Source: Tigheibacillus halophilus (GTDB taxonomy: Bacteria > Bacillota > Bacilli > Bacillales > Amphibacillaceae). From it: a DNA stretch of 64,000 nucleotides. Position numbers and translations under genes: made by a program. The notes under the pieces were generated by a model. It had not been told where the DNA came from and did not search any database. It saw nothing but the letters and a program-made list of their open reading frames with translations. Location of the stretch: positions 806,001-870,000 of the forward strand of contig NZ_JBHUIZ010000003.1 in assembly GCF_042683165.1 (NCBI RefSeq), read 5' to 3'. Shown here one piece after another: positions 8,621 to 17,271 of this stretch; within the stretch, counting starts at the first letter, position 1, and every line of letters begins with the position of its first letter.

Positions 8621-9079
8621 ATGGAACATCGCATTGATCGGATTAAAAAGCTGCTTCATGCGCAAAGCTATAAATTGACACCACAGCGGGAAGCTACGGT
8701 CAGAGTCTTGCTTGAAAGAGAGGAAGACCACCTTAGTGCAGAAGATATATATTTACTGGTGAAGGAAAAAGCACCGGAAATCGGCTTGGCAACTGTATAC
8801 AGGACTTTGGAATTGCTATCTGAACTTAAAATCGTTGATAAAATCAGTTTTGGTGACGGCGTTTCACGATATGATTTACGCAAGGAAGGTGCAGAGCATT
8901 TCCACCACCATCTTGTTTGCATCGAATGTGGCTCTGTCGAAGAAATCGTTGAAGATTTGCTGGTGGATGTGGAAAAACTGATTGAATCGGACTGGGGATT
9001 TCAAGTGAAAGATCACCGGTTAACTTTTCATGGCGTTTGTAAACAATGCCAAAAAGCAGCCGTAAAAACTCCGCTTTAA
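8621..9079 (+). CDS. fur: Ferric uptake regulator Fur
   Basis: Iron-responsive dimeric repressor of iron acquisition genes. 152 aa from ATG 8621, which follows GAGGGAGGGG. The N-terminal winged helix shows YKLTPQREATVRVL and GLATVYRTLELL. The metal-binding core has HFHHHLVCIECG, and two CxxC pairs (CIEC, CKQC) form the structural zinc site. Fur is favoured over its paralogs PerR and Zur because of position between spoIIM and yqzK/xerD, as in B. subtilis, and overall sequence. A strong sigma-A promoter and a Per-like box lie upstream. Confidence 0.93.
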   Translation: MEHRIDRIKKLLHAQSYKLTPQREATVRVLLEREEDHLSAEDIYLLVKEKAPEIGLATVYRTLELLSELKIVDKISFGDGVSRYDLRKEGAEHFHHHLVCIECGSVEEIVEDLLVDVEKLIESDWGFQVKDHRLTFHGVCKQCQKAAVKTPL

Positions 9080-9395
9080 ATTTGGCCATTTCTTACGAGG
9101 AAAGGCCTTTTTACTTTTAATACACTACCCGCACTTCCATGTAATCATAATGCCAGAAGATGGGCGGATACCTTTATAATATTCATGCGATGTGTATATG
9201 CTGCGGAATTGGAAAAGGCTGGTCGGACAAATGCTTTCTTTATCCGGAGGGGCAGGTTTTATTAAAAAATGGACTAGTTCCAAAGATAATGTATAATCTC
9301 TTACTTTTTTGGCATATCTTTTAATATTAAGGTACGTTCAGAAAGATTAATAACTTTTTGCGCGAATAACAGATGATATTAAGGGAGAATCGCCA
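9080..9395 (+). other. Intergenic region fur-yqzK
   Basis: 316 bases. It holds the fur terminator at 9084-9112 and a weak promoter-like TGGACT-N16-TATAAT around 9273-9300 that could serve yqzK-xerD. I see no convincing gene. Confidence 0.5.
9084..9112 (+). terminator. Rho-independent terminator of fur
   Basis: GGCC(A)TTTC pairs with GGAAAGGCC across a short loop, with a one-base bulge, and is followed by a T run. It lies 5 bases after the fur stop. Confidence 0.65.
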
Positions 9396-9602
9396 ATGAA
9401 ACAAATGGTATGGGACACGATGAAGGTATTTATCATTTTTGTTGCCTGCACATGTTTATTTTATTTCGGATTGCGAATGATGCACGATGAATATGAACAG
9501 TACCATCGCTACGATTTACCTGAAGGTCCCGCTGTGAAAGTTTTCGGTGACCATTCGAGCCTCGTGGATAGATTGCCAATTATATTCAGATTTGGGGAGT
9601 AG
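9396..9602 (+). CDS. yqzK: YqzK family membrane protein (DUF4227)
   Basis: 68-aa protein of unknown function. One hydrophobic segment (residues ~9-28, VFIIFVACTCLFYFGLRM) is followed by a charged, His/Tyr-rich tail ending in RLPIIFRFGE. ATG follows AAGGGAGAA. The length, single membrane span and place between fur and xerD match YqzK of Bacillus. The xerD start is 2 bases after its stop, so the two are co-translated. Confidence 0.8.
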   Translation: MKQMVWDTMKVFIIFVACTCLFYFGLRMMHDEYEQYHRYDLPEGPAVKVFGDHSSLVDRLPIIFRFGE

Positions 9603-9604
9603 AT

Positions 9605-10498
9605 ATGATTAAAAATGCATTGGAAGATTTCTTTCATTACTTACAGATTGAAAAAGGGCTGGCAGACAACACTCTCCAATCTTACCGGCATGATTTATTA
9701 CTTTACGCTACATATATATCAGAGAAAGCAAATAAAAAAGATTGGAATTTAGTCGTGCGACATGATATTATCGGACATTTACAGAATTTGAAAGATCAGG
9801 GAAAGTCTGCAGCGACGCTTGCCCGGACGCTCTCTTCCATTCGGACTTTCCATCACTTTCTAGTACATGATGGTGTTTCAGATAACGATCCCAGCCATCA
9901 TATTGAAACGCCGAAAAAAGCAAGGAATCTGCCGGGCATTCTTTCATCGGCTGATGTAGAGGCTTTATTGAACATCACTGGAAAAAAGCCATTGGATATT
10001 CGCAATAAAGCGATGCTAGAGTTGATGTATGCAACCGGCTTAAGGGTTTCAGAGCTTACTGCTCTGAATGTAGCGGACTTACATTTGACAATGGGTTTTT
10101 TGCGTTGCTTCGGAAAGGGTGCGAAAGAGAGAATTATCCCAATTGGCGATTCGGCCATCGATGCCGTGGAAGTATACTTGCAACAATCACGCTACAAATT
10201 AATCAAGAGAAATAAAACTGAAAACGCTTTATTCGTGAACCAACATGGTAAACGCCTTACCAGACAAGGGTTCTGGAAACTTATTAAAAAAATTGCTGTG
10301 GACAAGCAGATAAAAAAAGAAATCACACCGCATACATTACGGCATTCTTTTGCGACACATTTGCTGGAAAACGGAGCTGATCTCCGGGCGGTGCAGGAAA
10401 TGCTTGGCCATTCAGACATCTCCACCACACAAATATACACACATGTGACAAAAAATAGGATGAAAGAGGTTTATCAACAGTTTCATCCAAGGGCATAA
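9605..10498 (+). CDS. xerD: Site-specific tyrosine recombinase XerD
   Basis: Partner of XerC (CodV) at dif, resolving chromosome dimers at the septum. 297 aa, full length. The N-terminal SAM-like domain begins FFHYLQIEKGLADNT. Catalytic residues are visible: Arg in ATGLRVSE, His and Arg in HTLRHSF, His in LGHSDIS, and the nucleophile Tyr in TTQIYTH. ATG at 9605 follows GGGGAGTAG, 2 bases after yqzK. The B. subtilis equivalent (ripX) has the same neighbours. Confidence 0.94.
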   Translation: MIKNALEDFFHYLQIEKGLADNTLQSYRHDLLLYATYISEKANKKDWNLVVRHDIIGHLQNLKDQGKSAATLARTLSSIRTFHHFLVHDGVSDNDPSHHIETPKKARNLPGILSSADVEALLNITGKKPLDIRNKAMLELMYATGLRVSELTALNVADLHLTMGFLRCFGKGAKERIIPIGDSAIDAVEVYLQQSRYKLIKRNKTENALFVNQHGKRLTRQGFWKLIKKIAVDKQIKKEITPHTLRHSFATHLLENGADLRAVQEMLGHSDISTTQIYTHVTKNRMKEVYQQFHPRA

Positions 10499-10513
10499 TA
10501 TATTTGTTTTTAG

Positions 10514-10542
10514 TTGTCTGACATCTAACGACGAGGTAAAAT
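10514..10542 (+). promoter_or_regulatory. Candidate sigma-A promoter of deoB operon
   Basis: TTGTCT (10514-10519), 17 bases, TAAAAT (10537-10542), about 54 bases ahead of deoB. Confidence 0.45.
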
Positions 10543-10595
10543 GAAAACAAAGAGTAAAGCAAACTTATCAATAAATTATTTGGGAGGAAATCATC

Positions 10596-11777
10596 ATGGG
10601 AGAATTCAAACGCGTTTTTTTAATTGTCATGGATTCCGTAGGTATTGGAGAAGCCCCGGATGCGGCACGCTTCGATGATGCGGGTGCAGATACTTTCGGC
10701 CATATCGCTGGGCATATGGGCGGGCTTCATATGCCTAATATGGGGAAACTCGGCCTCAGCAATATCCGTGAGATTAAAGGTATCCAGAAAACTGATCATC
10801 CGATGGCTCATTATACGAAGATGCAAGAAGCTTCTAATGGCAAAGATACCATGACCGGCCATTGGGAGATTATGGGACTTCATATACAGAAACCATTTCG
10901 CACATTTCCTGAGGGTTTCCCAGATGAATTGATTCAAGAACTGAAGAAGCGTACAGGCAGAGACATAATTGGAAATAAACCTGCCTCAGGAACAGTGATT
11001 CTGGACGAGCTTGGCGAACAGCATATGAAGACTGGGGCACTGATCGTATACACTTCAGCTGATTCGGTCCTGCAAATCGCCGCTCATGAAGATGTCGTTC
11101 CGTTAGATGAATTGTACCAGATTTGTGAAACTGCCAGAGAGCTTACACTCGATGAGAGATATATGGTCGGGAGGGTCATTGCGAGACCGTTCATTGGGGT
11201 TCCAGGAGCCTTCGAAAGAACACCGAATCGCCACGATTATGCATTGAAACCATTCGGCAGAACTGTTATGAATGAACTGAAAGACAGTGGCTATGACGTT
11301 ATTGCCTTAGGGAAAATCTCTGATATTTACGATGGAGAAGGAGTCACTGAAGCAATCCGTACAAAAGATAATGGAGACGGAATGACGAAGCTCTCTGAAA
11401 CAATGGACAAGAATTTCAATGGAATCAGCTTTCTCAATCTAGTGGATTTTGATGCGAAATACGGCCACCGCCGCGATCCACAGGGGTATGGTGAAGCATT
11501 AGAATACTTTGATAAACGATTGACAGAAATATTGGATAAACTGAACAGTGATGACTTGTTGATCATTACTGCGGATCATGGGAATGATCCTGTGCATCAT
11601 GGGACAGATCACACCAGGGAATATGTGCCATTAATCGTTTACCATACTGGAATCGAGGAAGGAAAAGCAATCCCGCTCCGAGAAACGTTTGCCGATATTG
11701 GAGCAACTATTTCTGAAAACTTTTCAATCAAAATGCCTGAACACGGAACAAGTTTCTTGAAAAATATCATCCACTGA
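10596..11777 (+). CDS. deoB: Phosphopentomutase
   Basis: Interconverts (deoxy)ribose-1-phosphate and (deoxy)ribose-5-phosphate, linking nucleoside phosphorolysis to central metabolism. 393 aa, standard for the alkaline-phosphatase-superfamily mutase. Seen: MDSVGIGEAPDA metal site, the KDTMTGHWE phosphothreonine region, and late TADHGNDP and GTDHTREYVP metal ligands. ATG follows GGGAGGAAAT. First gene of the deoB-punA-pdp operon, with only 18 bases before punA. Confidence 0.95.
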   Translation: MGEFKRVFLIVMDSVGIGEAPDAARFDDAGADTFGHIAGHMGGLHMPNMGKLGLSNIREIKGIQKTDHPMAHYTKMQEASNGKDTMTGHWEIMGLHIQKPFRTFPEGFPDELIQELKKRTGRDIIGNKPASGTVILDELGEQHMKTGALIVYTSADSVLQIAAHEDVVPLDELYQICETARELTLDERYMVGRVIARPFIGVPGAFERTPNRHDYALKPFGRTVMNELKDSGYDVIALGKISDIYDGEGVTEAIRTKDNGDGMTKLSETMDKNFNGISFLNLVDFDAKYGHRRDPQGYGEALEYFDKRLTEILDKLNSDDLLIITADHGNDPVHHGTDHTREYVPLIVYHTGIEEGKAIPLRETFADIGATISENFSIKMPEHGTSFLKNIIH

Positions 11778-11795
11778 TGAATGGGGGACGGAAGA

Positions 11796-12635
11796 ATGGT
11801 GTATGAAAATTATATCAACGATGCTAGTATTTATATTGAACAAAAAATAAATACGAAACCAACAATCGGATTAATTTTGGGGTCCGGTCTTGGGGTATTG
11901 GCAGATCAAATTAAAGATCCAGTCACAATCGCCTATAAACATATCCCCCATTTTCCTGAATCCACTGTATCAGGGCATAAAGGACAGCTTGTCATTGGGG
12001 AACTGGAAGGACAGCAAGTCATAGCGATGCAAGGCCGTTTCCATTATTACGAAGGTTATACGATGCAGCAGGTAACTTTTCCTGTACGTGTCATGAAAGA
12101 GCTGGGTGTCGAGACACTGATTGTCACTAATGCAGCAGGTGGAATTAATACAGATTTTGAACCTGGCGCCTTGATGATCATTACTGACCATATAAATAAC
12201 ATGGGGAATAATCCGCTGATAGGGCCAAATGAGGAAAGTGCCGGACCGCGTTTTCCGGATATGTCTCAAGCTTATGATCCTGAACTTATTAAGCTTGCAA
12301 AAGTTTGCGCGAATGGGTTGGGTCTTGGAGTAGAACAAGGTGTCTATGTCGCTAATACTGGACCAGCATATGAGACTCCAGCTGAAATTCGTATGCTTCG
12401 CGCCATGGGAGGGGACGCAGTAGGTATGTCCACTGTTCCAGAAGTCATTGTGGCCCGTCACAGCGGAATGAACGTTCTTGGGATCTCATGCATTTCCAAT
12501 ATGGCAGCCGGAATTATGGACCAACCACTCACCCATCAGGAAGTCATGGAAACAACCGATAAAGTGCGGGAAGATTTTCTTCGCTTTATTAAGAGAATCG
12601 TTCACAATATCTTTGAAAAGAGAGTTGGGAAGTAA
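11796..12635 (+). CDS. punA: Purine nucleoside phosphorylase
   Basis: Phosphorolysis of inosine and guanosine (and deoxy forms) to base plus sugar-1-phosphate. 279 aa from ATG 11796, chosen because GGGGGACGGAAG sits directly ahead; ATG 11781 would place this site inside the gene. Seen: LGSGLG phosphate loop, GRFHYYEGY, VTNAAGGI, GPxYETPAEIR and the GMSTVPE substrate pocket of the trimeric PNP family. The stop overlaps the pdp start by one base (TAATG). The product feeds deoB. Confidence 0.92.
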   Translation: MVYENYINDASIYIEQKINTKPTIGLILGSGLGVLADQIKDPVTIAYKHIPHFPESTVSGHKGQLVIGELEGQQVIAMQGRFHYYEGYTMQQVTFPVRVMKELGVETLIVTNAAGGINTDFEPGALMIITDHINNMGNNPLIGPNEESAGPRFPDMSQAYDPELIKLAKVCANGLGLGVEQGVYVANTGPAYETPAEIRMLRAMGGDAVGMSTVPEVIVARHSGMNVLGISCISNMAAGIMDQPLTHQEVMETTDKVREDFLRFIKRIVHNIFEKRVGK

Positions 12636-13939
12636 TGAGAATTTCTGACATTATAGAAAAAAAGCGGGATGGAAAAGAACTCACGGAAGAGGAAATTCGC
12701 TATTTTGTGAATGGATATACGGATGGCGCCATCCCTGATTATCAGGCAAGCGCATTACTGATGGCTATTTATTTCCGGGATATGAACGAAACTGAACGTG
12801 CAGTTTTGACGTCTGCTATGGTAGAATCAGGGGATCAAATCGATCTTTCTGCCATTGACGGCACCAAAGTGGATAAGCATTCCACTGGGGGTGTTGGTGA
12901 TACCACCACACTCATTCTTGCGCCATGGGTTGCATCTTTAGGTGTTCCTGTCGCCAAGATGAGCGGGAGAGGACTGGGACACACAGGCGGAACGTTAGAT
13001 AAGCTGGAGTCGATTCCAGGTTTTCATATAGAGCTGTCTAATGATGAGTTTATCGAATTAGTGAACCGCAATAAACTGGCTGTTATTGGACAATCAGGCA
13101 ATCTGACTCCAGCTGATAAAAAACTGTACAGTTTACGCGATGTCACTGCAACTGTGAATTCCATCCCATTGATCGCCAGCTCCATCATGAGCAAAAAAAT
13201 CGCTTCTGGCGCCGATGCCATCGTACTAGATGTAAAAACCGGATCTGGCGCGTTCATGAAGGACTTAAGAGATGCGGAAAAACTGGCACATGCTATGGTA
13301 TCCATCGGTAATCGTGTTGGCAGGAAGACAATGGCTGTCATTTCCAACATGAGCCAGCCGCTTGGATTTGCCATCGGAAATGCTTTGGAAATTAAAGAAG
13401 CGATAGAAACGCTGCAGGGCAATGGCCCAGATGATTTGACGGAGCTTTGCCTCACACTTGGAAGTCGAATGGTATTGCTGGCCGGAAAAGCTGAAAGCGT
13501 GGATGGAGCAAGAGAAATGCTTATACAGAATATGCACAATGGCAAAGCCTTTGCGCAATTCAAGAAGTTCCTGATCGCCCAAGGCGGAGATGCAAAGGTT
13601 GCAGACAATCCTGAACTATTACCTGCTGCGACATGGCGGATTGAGCTGCCTGCAAAAAAATCCGGTTACATAGATTCGATAGTGGCAGACGAAATAGGCA
13701 AAGCAGCGATGTTGTTGGGAGCTGGGCGTGCTTCAAAAGAATCAGAAATCGATTTGGCGGTAGGTATTGTTTTGCACAAGAAAATCGGAGATCCTGTTAA
13801 AGAGGGAGAATCATTACTGACGCTCCACACTAACAGTGAAGATGTAGACAATGTGAAACAAGCCATTTACCAGAATATCACGATTTCCGACCAGCCAGTC
13901 CAAGCACCTTCGTTAATTTATAAAACTATTGAAAGTTGA
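12635..13939 (+). CDS. pdp: Pyrimidine-nucleoside phosphorylase
   Basis: Phosphorolysis of uridine, thymidine and deoxyuridine. 434 aa, full length. Seen: DKHSTGGVGD phosphate-binding motif near residue 81, KMSGRGLGHTGGTLDK, DVKTGSGAF, and a C-terminal domain rich in Gly and Ala. It starts on the last base of punA's stop codon. In B. subtilis pdp lies in the separate deoR cluster, so here purine and pyrimidine salvage are joined with deoB, as in some other Bacillaceae. Confidence 0.94.
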   Translation: MRISDIIEKKRDGKELTEEEIRYFVNGYTDGAIPDYQASALLMAIYFRDMNETERAVLTSAMVESGDQIDLSAIDGTKVDKHSTGGVGDTTTLILAPWVASLGVPVAKMSGRGLGHTGGTLDKLESIPGFHIELSNDEFIELVNRNKLAVIGQSGNLTPADKKLYSLRDVTATVNSIPLIASSIMSKKIASGADAIVLDVKTGSGAFMKDLRDAEKLAHAMVSIGNRVGRKTMAVISNMSQPLGFAIGNALEIKEAIETLQGNGPDDLTELCLTLGSRMVLLAGKAESVDGAREMLIQNMHNGKAFAQFKKFLIAQGGDAKVADNPELLPAATWRIELPAKKSGYIDSIVADEIGKAAMLLGAGRASKESEIDLAVGIVLHKKIGDPVKEGESLLTLHTNSEDVDNVKQAIYQNITISDQPVQAPSLIYKTIES

Positions 13940-13943
13940 TTTG

Positions 13944-14039
13944 AAATAAAAGCATCTGCTTTAATGGTACCGACCCCCGAAAATTAGATTTTTACTCTAA
14001 CTTTTAGGGGTAACCACCAATCCGCAGATGCTTTTATTT
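13944..14039 (+). terminator. Nested inverted repeats after pdp
   Basis: A perfect 16-bp outer stem (13944-13959 with 14024-14039, right arm T-rich) encloses a second imperfect palindrome (13973-13988 with 13996-14011, 13/16 paired). The outer stem probably terminates the deoB operon. The inner one looks like an inserted palindromic unit. Confidence 0.5.
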
Positions 14040-14192
14040 ATATTGAGAAGCAATCGCTGGAGATTTTACCGCCTGGCGCTCTATGCTATGCACTGTACCT
14101 CAAGCAAACCCGGAAGTTTTCTTATATTTATAGTTATAAAAACACCTCGGAATGGACAGCATAGTTCTATATTGAATGCTGGAGGTAGAATA

Positions 14193-15368
14193 ATGAAAAA
14201 ATGCGTTTTTTCACTGGTGGGAGCGTTATTGATCTTGGTTTCAGGCATGCAGCCTGTGGTGCATGCTGAAGAAAAAGACGATCAAACATTAGGTTTGGCC
14301 AAAGAAACAAAATCTGCAATTTTGTTGGAAAGAGATACAGGGAAAATATTATTTCAAAAGGACGCAGACAAAAGGCTTCCTCCCGCTAGCATGACCAAAC
14401 TCATGACATTACTCATCATTATGCAGGAGTTGGAAAAAGGCGACCTGACAAAAAATGAAAAAGTCAGGGTCAGCGAAAATGCTGCCAGTATGGGGGGATC
14501 TCAGATATTTCTCGAGGCTGGAGAGGAAATGTCAGTGAATGACTTGCTCAAGGGTATTGCGGTAGCATCTGGTAATGACGCCAGTGTCGCAATGGCAGAA
14601 AAAATAGCAGGCAGTGAAAGTTCCTTTGTCAAGCGAATGAATAAAGAAGCGAAAAAGCTGAATTTGAAAAATACACAGTTCCAAAATGTATCGGGGCTCC
14701 CGGCAAAAAACCATTACAGCACAGCTCACGATATGGCGATGATCGCCAAGGAGTTACTGCGTTATGAAGATATCACGAATTATACATCCATCTATGAGGA
14801 TTACTTGCGCAAAGGCGAGGAAAACGAATTTTGGCTGGTCAATACGAATAAGCTTGTTAAACATTATCAAGGTGTGGATGGATTGAAGACAGGTTTTACA
14901 AACGAGGCAAAATATTGTTTGACCGCGACTGCCAAAAAAGAAGGCATGCGTGTTGTCACTGTAGTGATGGGGGCTGAAACGATTAAGAAACGTAACGCAG
15001 CAACAGCAGAACTGCTCGATTATGCGTATAATCATTACAATACGAAACAACTATTCAAAAAAGGACAAACAGTATCTAAGCTCGATATGTTCAAAGCAGA
15101 AAACAGACATGTCAATGTCGTGACCGCGGCCTCTGTCAGTACATTATTGAAAAAAGGGGAAAAACCGGAAGAAATCTCAACAGAGACTATGATGAACGAA
15201 AACTTCAACCTGCCAATAAAAAAGGGCGATCAGGTTGGGGAATTGCGAGTCAAAAAAGGTAATAAAGTGTTGTCTGCGACCCCGTTGATAGTAGAAGATG
15301 ATGTTGAACCAGCAACTTATTTCACATTATTCAAGAGATCATTACAAAAATTGTCGAAATCAAATTGA
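14193..15368 (+). CDS. dacF: D-alanyl-D-alanine carboxypeptidase DacF (sporulation PBP)
   Basis: Low-molecular-mass penicillin-binding protein that trims peptidoglycan stem peptides, forespore-expressed in B. subtilis, affecting cortex cross-linking. 391 aa from ATG 14193 after GGAGGTAGAA; the frame extends to 14028 without a ribosome site. Signal peptide residues 1-27 (cleavage near VHA). Catalytic SxxK in PASMTKLM, SGN in VASGNDAS, KTG in GLKTGFT. A C-terminal PBP5-type beta domain (from about 290) completes the protein. Gene order dacF-spoIIAA is conserved. Confidence 0.9.
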   Translation: MKKCVFSLVGALLILVSGMQPVVHAEEKDDQTLGLAKETKSAILLERDTGKILFQKDADKRLPPASMTKLMTLLIIMQELEKGDLTKNEKVRVSENAASMGGSQIFLEAGEEMSVNDLLKGIAVASGNDASVAMAEKIAGSESSFVKRMNKEAKKLNLKNTQFQNVSGLPAKNHYSTAHDMAMIAKELLRYEDITNYTSIYEDYLRKGEENEFWLVNTNKLVKHYQGVDGLKTGFTNEAKYCLTATAKKEGMRVVTVVMGAETIKKRNAATAELLDYAYNHYNTKQLFKKGQTVSKLDMFKAENRHVNVVTAASVSTLLKKGEKPEEISTETMMNENFNLPIKKGDQVGELRVKKGNKVLSATPLIVEDDVEPATYFTLFKRSLQKLSKSN

Positions 15369-15401
15369 ATCATATCGAATTGATTCTAGTTTTGTCTAAA
15401 A

Positions 15402-15431
15402 GCAGGAATATTACCTTCTGGCAAAGAATAG
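15402..15431 (+). promoter_or_regulatory. Sigma-H promoter of the spoIIA operon
   Basis: GCAGGAATA (15402-15410, full match to RNAGGAWWW), 12 bases, AAAGAATAG (15423-15431, 8/9 to RNNGAATWW), 34 bases before spoIIAA. Sigma-H plus Spo0A control of this operon is established in B. subtilis. Confidence 0.75.
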
Positions 15432-15465
15432 TTACATATAAGAAAGCATGCGAGGAGGAAATGAA

Positions 15466-15819
15466 ATGGGTTTATCCTATACGTTCAATGTGAAAGAGGA
15501 TGTGTTGGTTGTTCGTTTGGATGGGGAATTGGATCACCATGAATCCGAAAAATTACGTCAGGACTGGAAAGAGATGATTGAAGAAAATCCAATTAAACAT
15601 ATCATTCTAAATCTGGGCTCTGTCACATTTATGGACAGTTCCGGACTAGGAGTAGTATTAGGAAGATACAAGGAAGTCTTGCAGCTAGGCGGTGAAATGG
15701 TTGTCTGCTCCATTTCACCTGCTGTAAAACGTTTGTTTGACATGTCTGGCATGTTTAAGATCCTTCGTTTGGAAGAAAATGAACAATTTGCTTTAAGAAC
15801 GTTGGGGGTGGCGTCATGA
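15466..15819 (+). CDS. spoIIAA: Anti-sigma-F factor antagonist SpoIIAA
   Basis: STAS-domain protein that, unphosphorylated, frees sigma-F from SpoIIAB in the forespore. 117 aa from ATG 15466, exactly the B. subtilis length; GAGGAGG precedes it. The phosphorylation site is Ser58 in FMDSSGLGV. SpoIIAB phosphorylates it and SpoIIE reverses this. Overlaps spoIIAB by four bases (ATGA). Confidence 0.96.
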   Translation: MGLSYTFNVKEDVLVVRLDGELDHHESEKLRQDWKEMIEENPIKHIILNLGSVTFMDSSGLGVVLGRYKEVLQLGGEMVVCSISPAVKRLFDMSGMFKILRLEENEQFALRTLGVAS

Positions 15820-16256
15820 AAAATGAAATGACTGTGGAATTTTCCAGTGTTAGCGAAAATGAATCGTTTGCAAGGGTTACTGTAGGTTCATTCATCACAC
15901 AACTTGATCCTACGATGGAAGAATTGACTGAAATTAAAACAGTGGTATCCGAAGCAGTAACAAATGCGATCATTCATGGTTACAATAACGAGCCGGATCA
16001 TAAAGTGGTGATCACGTGTATGTTGCTGGACGATGAAGTGGATTTGACAATCAAGGATTACGGGATAGGTATTGAAAATGTGCAAGAAGCCAGACAGCCT
16101 CTTTACACTTCAAAGCCAGAGTTAGAAAGATCGGGTATGGGTTTTACCATCATTGAAAATTTCATGGATTCTGTTGAAGTCACTTCCTCGCCGGAGTGTG
16201 GAACAACAGTCCGCATGAGAAAGCAAATTGCCAAAAATAAATTGGCTTACCAATAG
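15816..16256 (+). CDS. spoIIAB: Anti-sigma-F factor / serine kinase SpoIIAB
   Basis: GHKL-type kinase that binds sigma-F and phosphorylates SpoIIAA. 146 aa. N-box SEAVTNAIIHGY near residue 45, G1 box DYGIGIENV near 80, and SGMGFTIIENFMD (G2) near 108. Translationally coupled to spoIIAA by overlap and 10 bases ahead of sigF, keeping the three proteins in balance. Confidence 0.96.
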   Translation: MKNEMTVEFSSVSENESFARVTVGSFITQLDPTMEELTEIKTVVSEAVTNAIIHGYNNEPDHKVVITCMLLDDEVDLTIKDYGIGIENVQEARQPLYTSKPELERSGMGFTIIENFMDSVEVTSSPECGTTVRMRKQIAKNKLAYQ

Positions 16257-16266
16257 GGAAACGGCT

Positions 16267-17025
16267 ATGAATGTAGATGTAAAGCAAAATAAGAAGTCAA
16301 AAGAGACCTTGACTGATGATAAAACCCGCGAATTGATCGCCAGCAGCCAGGCTGGGGATAAAGATGCCAGGGATTTACTGGTAGAAAAAAATATCCGCTT
16401 AGTATGGTCAGTTGTACAGCGGTTTTTGAACCGGGGTTATGACCCTGATGATTTATTTCAAATTGGAAGCATCGGTTTGATAAAATCGATTGACAAGTTC
16501 GATTTAACTTATGATGTTCGCTTTTCAACATATGCCGTCCCGATGATCATCGGAGAAATCCAGCGTTTTCTCCGAGATGACGGCAGTGTGAAGGTCAGCA
16601 GATCTTTAAAAGAAATTGGAAATAAAGTACGGAAAAAGAAAGACGAAATGACTAAAAAGCTAAAACGAACACCGACTATCAACGAAATCTCTGAGGAGTT
16701 GGGTATCACTCCCGAAGAGGTCGTGCATGCACAGGAGGCAGCGAAATCTCCACAATCCATTCATGAAACTGTGTTCGAAAATGACGGTGATCCTATCACG
16801 TTACTGGATCAAATTTCAGACAAGCACAACAATTGGTTCGATAAACTTTCGTTGGAAGAAGCGATTCGCAGCTTGGACGAGAGGGAAAGACTAATTGTCT
16901 ATTTGCGGTATTACAAAGATAAAACCCAGTCGGAGGTAGCCGACAGGCTTGGAATCTCGCAGGTTCAAGTTTCCAGGCTTGAAAAGAAAATACTGGTAGA
17001 TATCAAAAATAGTATTGATACGTAG
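16267..17025 (+). CDS. sigF: RNA polymerase sigma-F factor
   Basis: First forespore-specific sigma factor. 252 aa from ATG 16267, after GGGAAACGG; the frame begins earlier inside spoIIAB. Region 2 shows LVWSVVQRFLNRGYDPDDLFQIGSIGL split across two helices, then FSTYAVPMIIGEIQRFLRDD. Region 3 has RTPTINEISEELGI. Region 4 has the helix-turn-helix TQSEVADRLGISQVQVSRLE. Followed by a terminator at 17038-17103. Confidence 0.96.
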   Translation: MNVDVKQNKKSKETLTDDKTRELIASSQAGDKDARDLLVEKNIRLVWSVVQRFLNRGYDPDDLFQIGSIGLIKSIDKFDLTYDVRFSTYAVPMIIGEIQRFLRDDGSVKVSRSLKEIGNKVRKKKDEMTKKLKRTPTINEISEELGITPEEVVHAQEAAKSPQSIHETVFENDGDPITLLDQISDKHNNWFDKLSLEEAIRSLDERERLIVYLRYYKDKTQSEVADRLGISQVQVSRLEKKILVDIKNSIDT

Positions 17026-17037
17026 CAGACTGAGTCG

Positions 17038-17103
17038 GATCAGTCCCTTGCTTGCAGCAACGCTTATATTGCCAAAGTTGCGGCCGGGGCTGATCTTTTT
17101 TTG
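17038..17103 (+). terminator. Terminator of spoIIA operon
   Basis: GATCAGTCCC pairs with GGGGCTGATC (9/10) across a 38-base loop, followed directly by seven T. It begins 12 bases after the sigF stop. Confidence 0.65.
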
Positions 17104-17147
17104 TCTGGAGACTTGTGCACAATACCGGGATGGATTTTTTGGTTTTC

Positions 17148-17179
17148 GTTTATAAAATCTGGATAAATGACTCATACTA
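17148..17179 (+). promoter_or_regulatory. Candidate sigma-G/F promoter for spoVAF
   Basis: GTTTATA (17148-17154), 18 bases, CATACTA (17173-17179). The -10 fully matches the sigma-G CATAMTA consensus; the -35 fits the loose forespore consensus. 92 bases before spoVAF. Confidence 0.4.
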
Positions 17180-17271
17180 CATTTATATGAGATGCTGAAG
17201 CTTCGTATCCTGCTATGCGAACTTGACATTTGTGTTGACAAATTAGCCGATACTTCAAATGGAGTGATTGA

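Noticed and set aside
11970..12461. 163-codon minus-strand frame inside punA
   Set aside because: Exact antisense shadow of a well-conserved gene, Cys/His/Ser-rich with no domain or ribosome site.
13024..13608. 194-codon minus-strand frame inside pdp
   Set aside because: Mirror frame of pdp with Ser/Ala/Leu-biased composition; no ribosome site.
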